From Deltaproteobacteria bacterium UBA1386 (GTDB taxonomy: Bacteria > Desulfobacterota > Syntrophorhabdia > Syntrophorhabdales > Syntrophorhabdaceae), in NCBI GenBank assembly GCA_002305765.1, contig DBQU01000050.1, forward strand, positions 1-16,547: a stretch of 16,547 nucleotides of DNA, read 5' to 3'. A program made the position numbers and the translations under genes. This document shows positions 1 to 7,648 of this stretch, piece by piece (the stretch's first letter is position 1; the number at the start of each line of letters is the position of its first letter). The notes beneath the pieces are model-generated. The model searched no databases, was not told where the DNA came from, and saw nothing but the letters and a program-made list of their open reading frames with translations.

Positions 1-1
1 C

Positions 2-187
2 TGCCTGACCTATGACATGGGAGCGGTTGCGCCGGCACCAAACCTCGAACACCCATTCTTCGGAATGTACCGGTTTAAGACAGGGTTTGGCGGAAGGATT
101 GTTCATAGGGGTGGAACATGGGATTATCCCCTTATTAAGGAAGAGTATCTGGTATTCCGCAATGCGGAGATGCTGGGGAAGGTTTAA
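2..187 (+). CDS. C-terminal end of a FemAB-like lipid II peptidyltransferase (partial)
   Basis: The reading frame enters from the left edge and ends at the TAA at 185-187, giving the last 61 residues of a protein. The visible motifs YDMGAV, FGMYRFKTGFGG and GGTWDYP match the end of the FemA/FemB/FemX fold, where the second GNAT-like domain closes with a Y-R-F-K-x-G-F-G-G block and a G-T-W-D block. Members of this family add amino acids to the peptide bridge of lipid II in the cytoplasm, or act as related peptidoglycan or exopolysaccharide aminoacyl transferases. Substrate cannot be told from this fragment. A strong ribosome binding site for the next gene starts 13 bases after the stop, so the two may share a transcript. 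Confidence 0.72.
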   Translation, partial: CLTYDMGAVAPAPNLEHPFFGMYRFKTGFGGRIVHRGGTWDYPLIKEEYLVFRNAEMLGKV

Positions 188-212
188 GAGAACATGACGA
201 AGGAGGTCAATT

Positions 213-455
213 ATGCCGTTTGAGATAATCATCGACGAAAACAGAGGCCCAACGTTAAAGATCGTATTGGAGGAAGAATATCTCGTGCAGCTTTCTTTGA
301 AAGATGTGGCGGAGAATGGCAGAAATCGCCTGGGCAAGATCCTTGACGACGAGTTTAACCGGATAGTTCGTGAAGCAACCCTGGCCGAACGCAACCGGAT
401 CCAACAGGGGATTAAAGATCTGCTGGGAATTAGAGGCACAGGGAGGCGGGGATGA
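213..455 (+). CDS. small hypothetical protein (80 aa)
   Basis: An 80-residue ORF starting at the ATG at 213, preceded by an excellent AAGGAGG at 200-206, which is the main evidence that it is translated. The N-terminal half alternates hydrophobic and charged residues (PFEIIIDENRG, LKIVLEEEYLVQLSL) as in a small beta sheet. The second half (residues 38-75) is a charged, probably helical stretch rich in Arg, Glu and Asn. There is no signal peptide, membrane segment or Cys motif. I do not recognise a family. It lies between the FemAB-like tail and the ankyrin gene in one orientation, so it may belong to that short operon. Confidence 0.6.
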   Translation: MPFEIIIDENRGPTLKIVLEEEYLVQLSLKDVAENGRNRLGKILDDEFNRIVREATLAERNRIQQGIKDLLGIRGTGRRG

Positions 456-514
456 CGGAAGGCGAGAAGAATTGCGCGGCTGGATCACAGTAATAAAGGA
501 GAGATTACATCACA

Positions 515-880
515 ATGACCAAGACAGAACTATTAAAACGAGCACAAAAAAATCTCGCGTATCGGCTGTTCGATGCCGGTAGAGACGGCGATGTAGAAGC
601 GGCAACCAGGGCCATTGACGAAGGACTTGAAGAAGGTGCAGACATCAATGGGAAAAATGAAGACGGCAGGACTCCTCTTCATACCGCCTGTGCGCACGGG
701 CATGTCAATGTTGTCCGGTTATTACTTGAAAGGGGCGCGGACCCGAATGCAAGAGATAACAGTGGGGAGACGCCTTTTGACCATGCCGTACGACTTGAAT
801 GTGCCTACGACCGGGACGAAGTAACCAGCATTCTCCTCGAATGCTTTCCTGGTGTCGCCCGGCAAAGCAAAAATAATTAG
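515..880 (+). CDS. small ankyrin-repeat protein (121 aa)
   Basis: Residues about 44-79 form one near-canonical ankyrin repeat (DGRTPLHTACAHGHVNVVRL followed by LLERGADPNARD). A half repeat with GADINGKN lies before it, and a third, degenerate repeat after it begins at SGETPFDHAVRLE. Ankyrin repeats are protein-binding scaffolds, and small bacterial versions usually have unknown partners. The ATG at 515 is preceded by AAGGAG at 497-502 with 12 bases of spacing, slightly long. There is no signal peptide, so the protein is predicted cytoplasmic. It lies 59 bases after the preceding small ORF on the same strand. With two to three repeats it is shorter than most independent ankyrin domains, so folding may need capping by the terminal segments. 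Confidence 0.82.
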   Translation: MTKTELLKRAQKNLAYRLFDAGRDGDVEAATRAIDEGLEEGADINGKNEDGRTPLHTACAHGHVNVVRLLLERGADPNARDNSGETPFDHAVRLECAYDRDEVTSILLECFPGVARQSKNN

Positions 881-1037
881 AAGCGGGGATTTTCGCTATT
901 ATACAAGGTTAACCCCTTTGTCAGAGGTTCATACACGCCGCAGCGGGTTCGAGCATCTTGTTCAATGCTGCTCCCAACATGGCAAGAGTGACCCCCCAAA
1001 GTAACACCCTTAAGCAAGTATCTTCATTAGGCACCCG

Positions 1038-1065
1038 AAAAGCCCCGTTTTTGCCCCTAACGGGC
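1038..1065 (-). terminator. possible intrinsic terminator of the redox operon
   Basis: Read on the minus strand, CCCGTT (1064-1059) pairs with AACGGG (1049-1044) around a 9-base loop, followed after GC by TTTT (1041-1038). It lies about 200 bases past the stop of the last operon gene. The U-tract is short, so termination strength is uncertain. Confidence 0.35.
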
Positions 1066-1183
1066 AAAAGAACATCGCTCCAGAACTTCTTGACCTCTTA
1101 GGGTTTCATTTTGGGATCGGGATCATCGAGCTGCATCGCGTTGTGCCAGGTCATCCTGGAAACCACGGCGCCGTTGACGCAAG

Positions 1184-1224
1184 GTTGACACTCCCGTTCC
1201 TTTTCAAGGAATGAAAGTGTCAAC
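1184..1224. repeat. long inverted repeat (41-base hairpin) between convergent genes
   Basis: GTTGACACT (1184-1192) is perfectly complementary to AGTGTCAAC (1216-1224). Inside it, TTCCTT (1197-1202) pairs with AAGGAA (1206-1211) around a 3-base loop, with a small symmetric mismatch between the two stems. It sits 37 bases past the last stop of the minus-strand operon and may end or stabilise its mRNA. There is no T-run directly after it on either strand. Confidence 0.5.
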
Positions 1225-1261
1225 GCTCTTTCCTTGGCTTGAACAGCCGGACGCTCCTCTT

Positions 1262-2842
1262 TCAGCACAGGATGTTGTCAACCTCGGATTTGTCGATGTC
1301 CATAATGTACTGGATATTGCTGATCTCCGCCGCCTCCCGCGTCAATGCAGCAAGATCGTTTCGTGAGAGGTATTCCAGAGCAAATTTCCTGCTCCCTGCC
1401 ATGAGTTGGCGGAGTCCCTGTGCCAATCGCTCATAGTAAGTGTATAGCCCGAGCGCACCGGTCGGCAGCTTGTCGAATACTTCGCTGCCCAACTCCTGGC
1501 GCAGAGAGCTTGCGGTCACAAAGATTTCGTCCTTAGTGTTACCGAATCGCTCTATGTAGACAGGAACCTGCTGCGCCGCGATAGACAGTCCTATCGTCTT
1601 CCCCACCATGGCCGCCGCTATCGGCGCGCGGGCCATTCCCACCATCTTTACGAACGGTGCGCCCATAGCAAGACCCTTGAATATCTGGTCCTCGAACGAA
1701 AACCCGCCATTGATCGCAATTGCCGGCAGGTGCCTGTTGTTGTCGGAGAGCCGCTTCGCGTACTGATATACGAGGGAATGAAGTTCGACAGGCGGTACGC
1801 CCCATTCATTCATCATCCGCCACGGACTCATTCCTGTGCCGCCACCGGCGGCGTCCACAGTCAGAAGGTCCAGCTTGTATTTGGATGAGAATGAAATCGC
1901 CCGCGCCAGATCAGCAGGGCGGTAGGCCCCCGTCTTGAGGAAGATATATTTTGCGCCCGCCTTACGGAGACCATCTATTGTCGCAGCGAATGATTCTTCC
2001 GTTACCATTCCCACCCGCGAATGCCTCTCGAATTCCTTGAACGCCCCCATCTGGAAAGCCTTTATCACGTTGCGATCGGTCGGATCCGGCAGCACGATAT
2101 AACCACGTTCGTGGAGCATCTGTGCCTTTTTCAGATCTTTTATCTTTACCTCGCCTCCGATATCCTTTGCACCCTGGCCCCACTTGAGCTCGACACATTC
2201 AACGCCGAGCTTTTCGATGGCATATTCCTGCACCTTCAAACGGCCGTCTTCGACGTTTGCCTGAACGATTATCGCGCCATAACCGCCATGCTGGTAGTCC
2301 TTGTACAGTTTCACCCGGCGTTTCAAGTCCACCGTGTCAACGATCCTGCCGTCCTTGAAGACGGCTCCGGGATCCATTCCCACAACATTCTCGCCGATGG
2401 TGAGACCCGTCCCCGACATCGCGGAACCTATTGCAAGCCCTTCCCAGTTGTTCTTGGCGATATTGGTGGAACCTATGCCCGAAATAATCCAGGGATAGCG
2501 AAACTTCAGCCCTCCGTCATTTCCTATGTGCACCTCGAGATCAACGGCCGGGAAAATGGCCTTGTCGCTATCCATTTCGATGCCATGGGCGCCCGCTGCG
2601 GTGCCCATTATGTTGAAGTGCGAATAGTCAACGGGATACTTCTTTTCCGCCGCAGTAGTGATGACGCCAAAGGGTTGTGGATATATTACCTCATGGCCGC
2701 GGTACGCTGACTTCCCTATCTCGCACATACCGATGCAACCGTCGACACATGTCACGCACATGCCCGAAGCGGACGTTATCGAATCCTCGGTCCTGTTCTT
2801 GGTGAGGGTTGCACTTGAGCTGTTCACTCGTGAAAAAGACAT
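1262..2842 (-). CDS. FMN-binding glutamate synthase domain protein (archaeal GltB2-type, 526 aa)
   Basis: This is the synthase (TIM-barrel) domain of glutamate synthase as a stand-alone protein. Visible family marks are VELKWGQGAKDIGG (218-230), the GGGTGMSPW loop (333-341), AINGGF (377-381) and GAPFVKMVGMARA (394-406) for FMN phosphate. The family transfers reducing equivalents from FMN to 2-oxoglutarate plus ammonia, giving glutamate. Two things differ from classical GltB. There is no N-terminal class-II glutaminase domain, and there is no CxxxxxCP [3Fe-4S] motif after the FMN site. Instead residues 29-40 hold four cysteines (C29, C32, C36, C40) in ferredoxin-like spacing. The start at 2842 has AAGGAG upstream, and the gap to the preceding ferredoxin gene is 18 bases. 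It is the last gene of the redox operon. The substrate is uncertain: it may be a glutamate synthase using free ammonia or a separate glutaminase, or a related FMN reductase. Confidence 0.85.
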   Translation of the reverse strand: MSFSRVNSSSATLTKNRTEDSITSASGMCVTCVDGCIGMCEIGKSAYRGHEVIYPQPFGVITTAAEKKYPVDYSHFNIMGTAAGAHGIEMDSDKAIFPAVDLEVHIGNDGGLKFRYPWIISGIGSTNIAKNNWEGLAIGSAMSGTGLTIGENVVGMDPGAVFKDGRIVDTVDLKRRVKLYKDYQHGGYGAIIVQANVEDGRLKVQEYAIEKLGVECVELKWGQGAKDIGGEVKIKDLKKAQMLHERGYIVLPDPTDRNVIKAFQMGAFKEFERHSRVGMVTEESFAATIDGLRKAGAKYIFLKTGAYRPADLARAISFSSKYKLDLLTVDAAGGGTGMSPWRMMNEWGVPPVELHSLVYQYAKRLSDNNRHLPAIAINGGFSFEDQIFKGLAMGAPFVKMVGMARAPIAAAMVGKTIGLSIAAQQVPVYIERFGNTKDEIFVTASSLRQELGSEVFDKLPTGALGLYTYYERLAQGLRQLMAGSRKFALEYLSRNDLAALTREAAEISNIQYIMDIDKSEVDNILC

Positions 2843-2860
2843 ATGTGGTTCTCCTTTCGC

Positions 2861-3538
2861 CTAGTCTTTCCTTATTTCACATGCCACGCAGGGCGACATG
2901 TAACACATCATGTCATGGAATTGTTCTTTCTCGACACAGGGCGGGCTCAGATTAGCACAGCCTCCGCAAACCGCCTTGTCGGGTTCAGTATAAGTACATC
3001 TCAGTTGGCAGGCCGGACACACCTGCATGCACCCTCCGCATAACCTGCATACGTCGGAACGTATATCGAAGGGAGTACCTATGCTTCTGCCACTACCGCG
3101 GCCGCGGAACCCTATTGCCTTGGCCATCATCTGTTCTTCACACATGCGCACGCATAGCCCGCAAAGAATACAGTCCTCGTACTCCTGCCGAAAACGCTGC
3201 TGTCGCACATTATGCTTCGATGCAATGTCTTGGATCACTTTGGACTGCGGGCACGACGCCAGGAGAAGTTCTATGACCATCCTTCGGGCCTTTATAACAC
3301 GCTCCGAAGCGGTCCGGACCTTTAATCCTTCCTCTGCCGGGTAGGTACAGGATGAGACGAGTCTCGCCCCCGGGCCGTCGCCTATCTCGACAACACAAAG
3401 CCTGCATGCCCCGTAAGGGCTTAGCCCTTCGTGGTGACAGAGCGTGGGAATGGGGAAACCGAGAAAGCGTGCAGCTTCAAGAATCGTCGTTCCTTTCTCC
3501 ACGGACGCGCGAAGTCCGTTTATTGTCAGTGTGATCAT
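2861..3538 (-). CDS. NuoG-N-terminus-like ferredoxin subunit (StnA-like, 225 aa)
   Basis: The order is a plant-type [2Fe-2S] domain (C34, C45, C48, C64; motif YGACRLCVVEI), a linker helix region, then a two-cluster ferredoxin domain (C123, C126, C129, C133 and C164, C167, C170, C174, each followed by the usual fourth Cys). Such proteins are the electron-wire subunits beside NuoF in NADH dehydrogenases, bifurcating hydrogenases and Stn transhydrogenases. No H-cluster or molybdopterin domain follows, so it is not a hydrogenase or formate dehydrogenase subunit. The tail (175-225) is unusual, with eight more Cys. I chose the start at 3538 because GGAGG lies 8 bases before it; an upstream in-frame ATG would overlap the fusion gene. 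It lies 28 bases after the NuoF-GltD gene in the same operon. Confidence 0.87.
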   Translation of the reverse strand: MITLTINGLRASVEKGTTILEAARFLGFPIPTLCHHEGLSPYGACRLCVVEIGDGPGARLVSSCTYPAEEGLKVRTASERVIKARRMVIELLLASCPQSKVIQDIASKHNVRQQRFRQEYEDCILCGLCVRMCEEQMMAKAIGFRGRGSGRSIGTPFDIRSDVCRLCGGCMQVCPACQLRCTYTEPDKAVCGGCANLSPPCVEKEQFHDMMCYMSPCVACEIRKD

Positions 3539-3566
3539 GTAGGATACCTCCAGTTTGTCCGACCGT

Positions 3567-6500
3567 TCATTGATCTGCTGATGCCTCCCTCGTGAAAGCA
3601 AGATCGCATCGCAGGCAACGCCTTGCTTCGCTCTGCGCGTGATCTTCGGGTAAAGCCATTTCCACTTCGATGAAGTTTTTTGTTCTCTTGTCGGGTGCTA
3701 CTGCAGGTGGGATGGCCCGGCCCGCAACCCCCGCTTCGGAATCATCAACCGTCGCTGGCGGAATGAACACGGACGGAAGCGTGGCCCGTGACGGCTCCGA
3801 AACTTCCCTGCCCTGAAGATACCCATCAATAACCTGGGCTGCTTTCTTCCCGGCCGCAATGGCATCAATGACAGTATTGGGACCGGTTACCAGGTCGCCG
3901 CCCGCAAAAACCCCTTCAAGACCCGTCCTGAGCGTTCTGGGATCGACCTTTATCCTGCCGCTCCTGTCCACTTCCAGACCCATGGAGGCAAAGGTTCCGC
4001 TCTCCGGTCTTTCCCCGATCGCGATGATGAGTGTGTCCAACGCCAGCGAAAACCCGCTTCCAGGTACCTCCACCGGCCTTCGTCTCCCGGTGGCATCGAC
4101 CTCTCCCAACCTGTTTCTTATACATTCGATGCCGACCACGCGACCTTCTTCGGAAAAGATCTTTACCGGAGAAACAAGGGTGTGCAGTTCAATACCCTCC
4201 TTTATCGCCGTCTCGATCTCTTCCTGACGCACCTTTATCTTCACGGGAGAGATTAGCGTCTCGATTCGCACACCCTCTTCAAGTGCCGCTTCAATCTCCT
4301 CTTCGTAAGCGGGCATCTCGTCACGCGAACGACGATAGAAGAGGGACACGCCCGTGACGCCCTTCTGGCGAAGTGCGACACGTGCCGCGTCCACAGCCGA
4401 GTTTCCCCCGCCGATCACCCCGACATGACCCCTGGCGAGCTCAATTCCCTCCATTTTGGACTTCTTGAGAAAGTCTATTGACGGGTAAACCCCTTCAACA
4501 TGCTCGTTTTCCAGGTTGAGACGCCAGCTTTCATGAGCCCCCGTGGCGATGAACACGGCCTTGAACCCCTTGCCCAGAACGTCCTCTATCGTCATGTCCT
4601 TTCCAAGCGCGCGGTTACACTCTATCTGTATATTTTCATTAAGAAGGCTTTCTATCTCCTCCCTGGCAATACGCGACGGCAGCCTGTAGGCAGGCAGTGT
4701 GCATGTCAGCATGCCTCCAAGGCGGTCTGCCGCCTCAAAGATTGTGACCCTGTAGCCGAGAAGGGAAAGATAATGAGCGGCGGCCAATCCCGCCGGGCCG
4801 CCCCCGATGATCGCCACGCGCTCCTCCCTGGTTTTCCCGGGTTCCGGGCGGTAGACTGATGCGTCAACCCGGTCGGTGACAAACCGCTTCAGCGCACGGA
4901 TGGCGATGGCTTCTCCACCGCCCGCTCCAAGATTGCACCGGCTTTCGCATTTTCGGTCGCACACGCGGGAGCTCACACCGGGAAGAGGGTTTGCGCCGCG
5001 TATGACCCGGTACGCCTCCTCGTAATCTCCTCTTTCCACAAGGGCGACATACCGCCACGGTTCTGTGTCCACGGGGCAGGCCGCCTGGCACGGCGCCCCC
5101 ACCAGCTGCTTGCAGACAAAGGCATCGCACCGCTTGTCATGGATGTGCCGTTCGTATTCGTGGCGGAAGTACTTGAGTGTACTCAAAACGGGGTTGGAAG
5201 CCGACTGGCCAAGTCCACACATCGTTGTATCCTTGACTGCCAGGGCCAGTTCTTCGAGAACAATTAGGTGCTCGGGTGTTCCCATGCCGACAGTTATGTC
5301 CTCAAGGAGTTCATACATCCTCTGCGTGCCCTTCCTGCAGGTGAAACACTTGCCGCAGGACTCATCCTTCAGGAAACCCATAAAATACTTTGCTACGTCC
5401 ACCATGCAGGTATTGCTGTCCATCACAATCATGCCGCCCGATCCCATTATGGAACCCACGCTTTTCAGGGTTTCGTAGTCAATCGTCAAATCGAACTTCG
5501 ACGCCGGAATGCACCCGCCGGATGGTCCGCCGGTCTGGATCGCCTTGATCTCCGCTTTGCCCGCCGGTCCGCCCCCGATATCCCGGACAACTTCCTTCAG
5601 GGTCATTCCCATGGGCACTTCGACGAGCCCGGTGTTTTTGATCTTGCCGACGAGGCTGAAGATCTTCGTCCCCGAACTCCCCGACGTCCCGAGCGCGGCA
5701 AATGATCGGCCTCCCATGGCTATTGTCACAGGAATGTTGGCCCATGTCTCGACGTTGTTTATCATCGTGGGTTTCCCATAGAGACCCTTTACTATCGGAA
5801 AGGGGGGCCGCTGCCGTGGTTCCCCCATGTGGCCTTCAATGGATCTTATCAGGGCTGTTTCTTCTCCACACACGAATGCGCCTGCACCTTTCACGATCTC
5901 TATATCAAAAGAGAACCCTGTTCCCAGGATGTCTTTCCCAAGCAGGCCCAGGTCTCGCGCCTGTTTAAGGGCCGTGTTCAAGTGTTTTATCGCCATGGGA
6001 TATTCTGTTCTTACGTAAATGATGCCCTCTGTCGCACCTGTACCGTACGCACCGATGAGCATGCCTTCGATTATGCTGTGAGGATTACCTTCCAGGACGC
6101 TTCTATCCATGTAGGCTCCCGGATCGCCCTCATCGGCATTGCATATAAGGTACTTCGCGGCACCATTCTTTTGAGAAGCAAAGAGCTCCCATTTTTGGCC
6201 GGTAGGAAACCCTGCGCCGCCGCGGCCCCTCAAGCCCGACGCTTTCACCTCGTCAAGAACAAACCGCGGGTCCCCCCGGGAAATAACATTCACGAGGGAC
6301 AGATAGCCGTTGTTTCTAATGTAATCAAGGATACGGATGGGATCGACCTTCTCATTTCGTCCTATCACCGTCCGCACCTGTTTCCTGAAAAAGGGTATGT
6401 CGTCCTGTTTCTCGACAGGCCGGCCTGTCTCCGGATCGACAAAAAGCAGCTCCGTGATAATCTCTCCCTTCGATGCGGCTTCGATAATCCTCGCCATATC

Positions 6501-6791
6501 ATCCGGGTTGATCTTCGGATAGAATGTCCGCGCCGGCTCCACCAGTACCGACGGTTCCATCGCGCAAAACCCGTGGCAACCCGTGATGCGGAGGCGGACC
6601 CTGTCAGTGAGCTTTTTCTGGAGAAGCTCTCTTTTGGCGACGCGTATCAGAAGATTCGCGCCGCTTGCCTGGCAGCATGTACCCGCAGGGATGACGATGG
6701 TTGGAATCTCCCCGTCGTTATGGGCGGCGAGTCGCGCCTGCAGCGCCATGAATGCATCGATCGATGTAAGTTTGTTCTTGTGTGCGTTCAT
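3567..6791 (-). CDS. NuoF-GltD fusion, electron-bifurcating transhydrogenase large subunit (StnB-like, 1074 aa)
   Basis: Domains in order: thioredoxin-like [2Fe-2S] module (about 25-115; C39/C40, C72, C76); NuoF 51-kDa domain (about 150-550) with the NADH/FMN loop GRGGAGFP (189-196), SLBB region and [4Fe-4S] ligands C479, C482, C485, C525; then a GltD/NfnB-like half (about 555-1074). The last has N-terminal Fe-S ligands (C560, C568, C572, C611, C615, C619), an FAD Rossmann motif IIGGGPAGLAAA (661-672), an NADPH-type motif GVIGGGNSAVDAA with YRRSRDEMPA, and the second FAD block GVFAGGD (960-966). A last Cys pair is C1059/C1062. This fusion is the hallmark of StnB in the Sporomusa-type Nfn, which couples NADH, NADPH and ferredoxin. 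The start at 6791 overlaps the preceding stop by one base (TGATG) and has GGAG 9 bases upstream. Odd: a 26-residue tandem duplication at 829-880. Confidence 0.9.
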   Translation of the reverse strand: MNAHKNKLTSIDAFMALQARLAAHNDGEIPTIVIPAGTCCQASGANLLIRVAKRELLQKKLTDRVRLRITGCHGFCAMEPSVLVEPARTFYPKINPDDMARIIEAASKGEIITELLFVDPETGRPVEKQDDIPFFRKQVRTVIGRNEKVDPIRILDYIRNNGYLSLVNVISRGDPRFVLDEVKASGLRGRGGAGFPTGQKWELFASQKNGAAKYLICNADEGDPGAYMDRSVLEGNPHSIIEGMLIGAYGTGATEGIIYVRTEYPMAIKHLNTALKQARDLGLLGKDILGTGFSFDIEIVKGAGAFVCGEETALIRSIEGHMGEPRQRPPFPIVKGLYGKPTMINNVETWANIPVTIAMGGRSFAALGTSGSSGTKIFSLVGKIKNTGLVEVPMGMTLKEVVRDIGGGPAGKAEIKAIQTGGPSGGCIPASKFDLTIDYETLKSVGSIMGSGGMIVMDSNTCMVDVAKYFMGFLKDESCGKCFTCRKGTQRMYELLEDITVGMGTPEHLIVLEELALAVKDTTMCGLGQSASNPVLSTLKYFRHEYERHIHDKRCDAFVCKQLVGAPCQAACPVDTEPWRYVALVERGDYEEAYRVIRGANPLPGVSSRVCDRKCESRCNLGAGGGEAIAIRALKRFVTDRVDASVYRPEPGKTREERVAIIGGGPAGLAAAHYLSLLGYRVTIFEAADRLGGMLTCTLPAYRLPSRIAREEIESLLNENIQIECNRALGKDMTIEDVLGKGFKAVFIATGAHESWRLNLENEHVEGVYPSIDFLKKSKMEGIELARGHVGVIGGGNSAVDAARVALRQKGVTGVSLFYRRSRDEMPAYEEEIEAALEEGVRIETLISPVKIKVRQEEIETAIKEGIELHTLVSPVKIFSEEGRVVGIECIRNRLGEVDATGRRRPVEVPGSGFSLALDTLIIAIGERPESGTFASMGLEVDRSGRIKVDPRTLRTGLEGVFAGGDLVTGPNTVIDAIAAGKKAAQVIDGYLQGREVSEPSRATLPSVFIPPATVDDSEAGVAGRAIPPAVAPDKRTKNFIEVEMALPEDHAQSEARRCLRCDLAFTREASADQ
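4152..4307 (-). repeat. tandem 26-codon duplication inside the GltD-like domain
   Basis: Residues 829-854 and 855-880 of the fusion protein are two diverged copies of one segment. EEIEAALEEGVRIETLISPV aligns with EEIETAIKEGIELHTLVSPV at a period of 26 residues (78 bases; copies at 4230-4307 and 4152-4229). Ordinary GltD-family proteins have a single copy after the NADPH motif, as I know the family. The reading frame is intact and the copies have diverged, so the duplication is old and tolerated. Confidence 0.75.
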
Positions 6792-7639
6792 CAGATTGTT
6801 GCTCCATTCAAAGTAAGGATGTGTCCGTTGCATCCCTTGCGGGAGCAGATACTTATAATCCCCGCGCCCCCATCTACATTCATCGTCCCCATGGGGGCGT
6901 TACACTCCAAACAGCCGAGTTTACCTTGAAGGTTTGCGCCGCAATGGGGGCAAAGGGGTGTCAGCAGTGCATCCTCGGGGGCAGCATGTTCTAAGATCTT
7001 AACGAAGTTGCCGTAGAGAGATGGTATCCTCATCCATCCGGTTCCCACATCAGTCATGACATCGATCCGTATGGAAGGGTGTCCGTCGATGCGGTATGCG
7101 GCGTCAATCAAGCTCTGACCACATTGAGGACAGGAAGCCTCGAAAGAGAACTCGTAATCCTTTGAGGCACCACCGGATCCGTGAGTTCCCTCCCTGGTTG
7201 CTTTGATTATGTCCTTGACCTCTCTCTTAGTCACATTCGCATGGTAGTGCCCGTCCGAAACCACGATCGGGCCCAGCGCGCATGCCCCAAGGCAATTGAC
7301 TGTTTCAAAGGTGATCTCATTATCCGGGGTCGTCTCGCCCGGTTGCAGATTCAGCTGCCCCTTGAATTCCGCAACAACGGTTTCGGCGCCGCGGACGTGG
7401 CAGGCCGTCCCCAGACATGCGGATACGCAGTGCTTTCCTCGCGGCTTCAGGCTGAAGGCTTTGTAAAAAGTCGCGACACCGTAGACATCCGTCAATGAAC
7501 ATCCCGTCTCGGTGGCAACAAGCCTCAATGCTTCTTCAGGCAAATAGGTATATTTCTCCTGTATGTCCTCAAGGATGGAGATGATAGCCGCCTTGCCTTG
7601 GCTTTTGCGTATGATGTCGAGAATATTTTCCGTTTCCAT
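6791..7639 (-). CDS. NuoE-like [2Fe-2S] subunit with Cys-rich C-terminal extension (StnC-like, 282 aa)
   Basis: Residues 1-155 are a NuoE/HydC 24-kDa-type protein: a helical N-terminus (YTYLPEEALRLVA, VYGVATFY) then a thioredoxin-like fold with the four [2Fe-2S] ligands C75, C80, C116 and C120 (CLGTAC, CLGAC). It passes electrons from the NuoF flavin within the complex. Residues about 160-282 are an extension not found in plain NuoE, with four Cys pairs (C170/C173, C230/C233, C243/C246, C265/C270) that look like zinc ribbons or rubredoxin-like knuckles. The upstream in-frame ATG at 7792 is rejected: AGGAG lies just before the ATG at 7639, and the longer form would overlap the previous gene. 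The stop shares one base with the next start, so the two are probably translationally coupled. Confidence 0.9.
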   Translation of the reverse strand: METENILDIIRKSQGKAAIISILEDIQEKYTYLPEEALRLVATETGCSLTDVYGVATFYKAFSLKPRGKHCVSACLGTACHVRGAETVVAEFKGQLNLQPGETTPDNEITFETVNCLGACALGPIVVSDGHYHANVTKREVKDIIKATREGTHGSGGASKDYEFSFEASCPQCGQSLIDAAYRIDGHPSIRIDVMTDVGTGWMRIPSLYGNFVKILEHAAPEDALLTPLCPHCGANLQGKLGCLECNAPMGTMNVDGGAGIISICSRKGCNGHILTLNGATI

Positions 7640-7648
7640 ATGACTTTC

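Larger units (their letters stand above)
881..1261. other. intergenic region between convergent genes
   Basis: This 381-base stretch separates the ankyrin gene (plus) from the glutamate-synthase-like gene (minus); both end into it. It contains two hairpins, at 1038-1065 and 1184-1224. On the minus strand it also carries a long frame interrupted by one TAA. No convincing intact gene, tRNA or insertion-sequence end is visible. Confidence 0.6.
921..1268 (-). pseudogene. possible decayed ORF downstream of the redox operon
   Basis: On the minus strand one frame runs 116 codons from a GTG at 1268 to the TGA at 921-923, broken once by a TAA at 1098-1100. The text on both sides of the stop reads like protein (for example SRMTWHNAMQLDDPDPK before it and EVKKFWSDVLLPVRGKN after it). 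Its start would overlap the stop of the preceding gene. I do not recognise a family. It could be a transposase or phage remnant, or simply an open frame by chance; the two hairpins lie inside it. Low confidence. Confidence 0.2.

Noticed and set aside
452..493. 13-codon ORF (MTEGEKNCAAGSQ) overlapping the stop of the 80-residue gene as ATGA
   Set aside because: The overlap is suggestive of coupling, but 13 codons with no motif cannot be supported as a gene.
2021..2710. Plus-strand open frame of 229 codons opposite the glutamate-synthase-like gene
   Set aside because: Antisense shadow of a clearly conserved protein; no initiation signals and no recognisable motif.
5829..6929. Plus-strand open frame of 366 codons opposite the NuoF-GltD and NuoE-like genes
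   Set aside because: It is antisense to strongly conserved coding sequence, has no ribosome binding site and its composition is that of a shadow frame.
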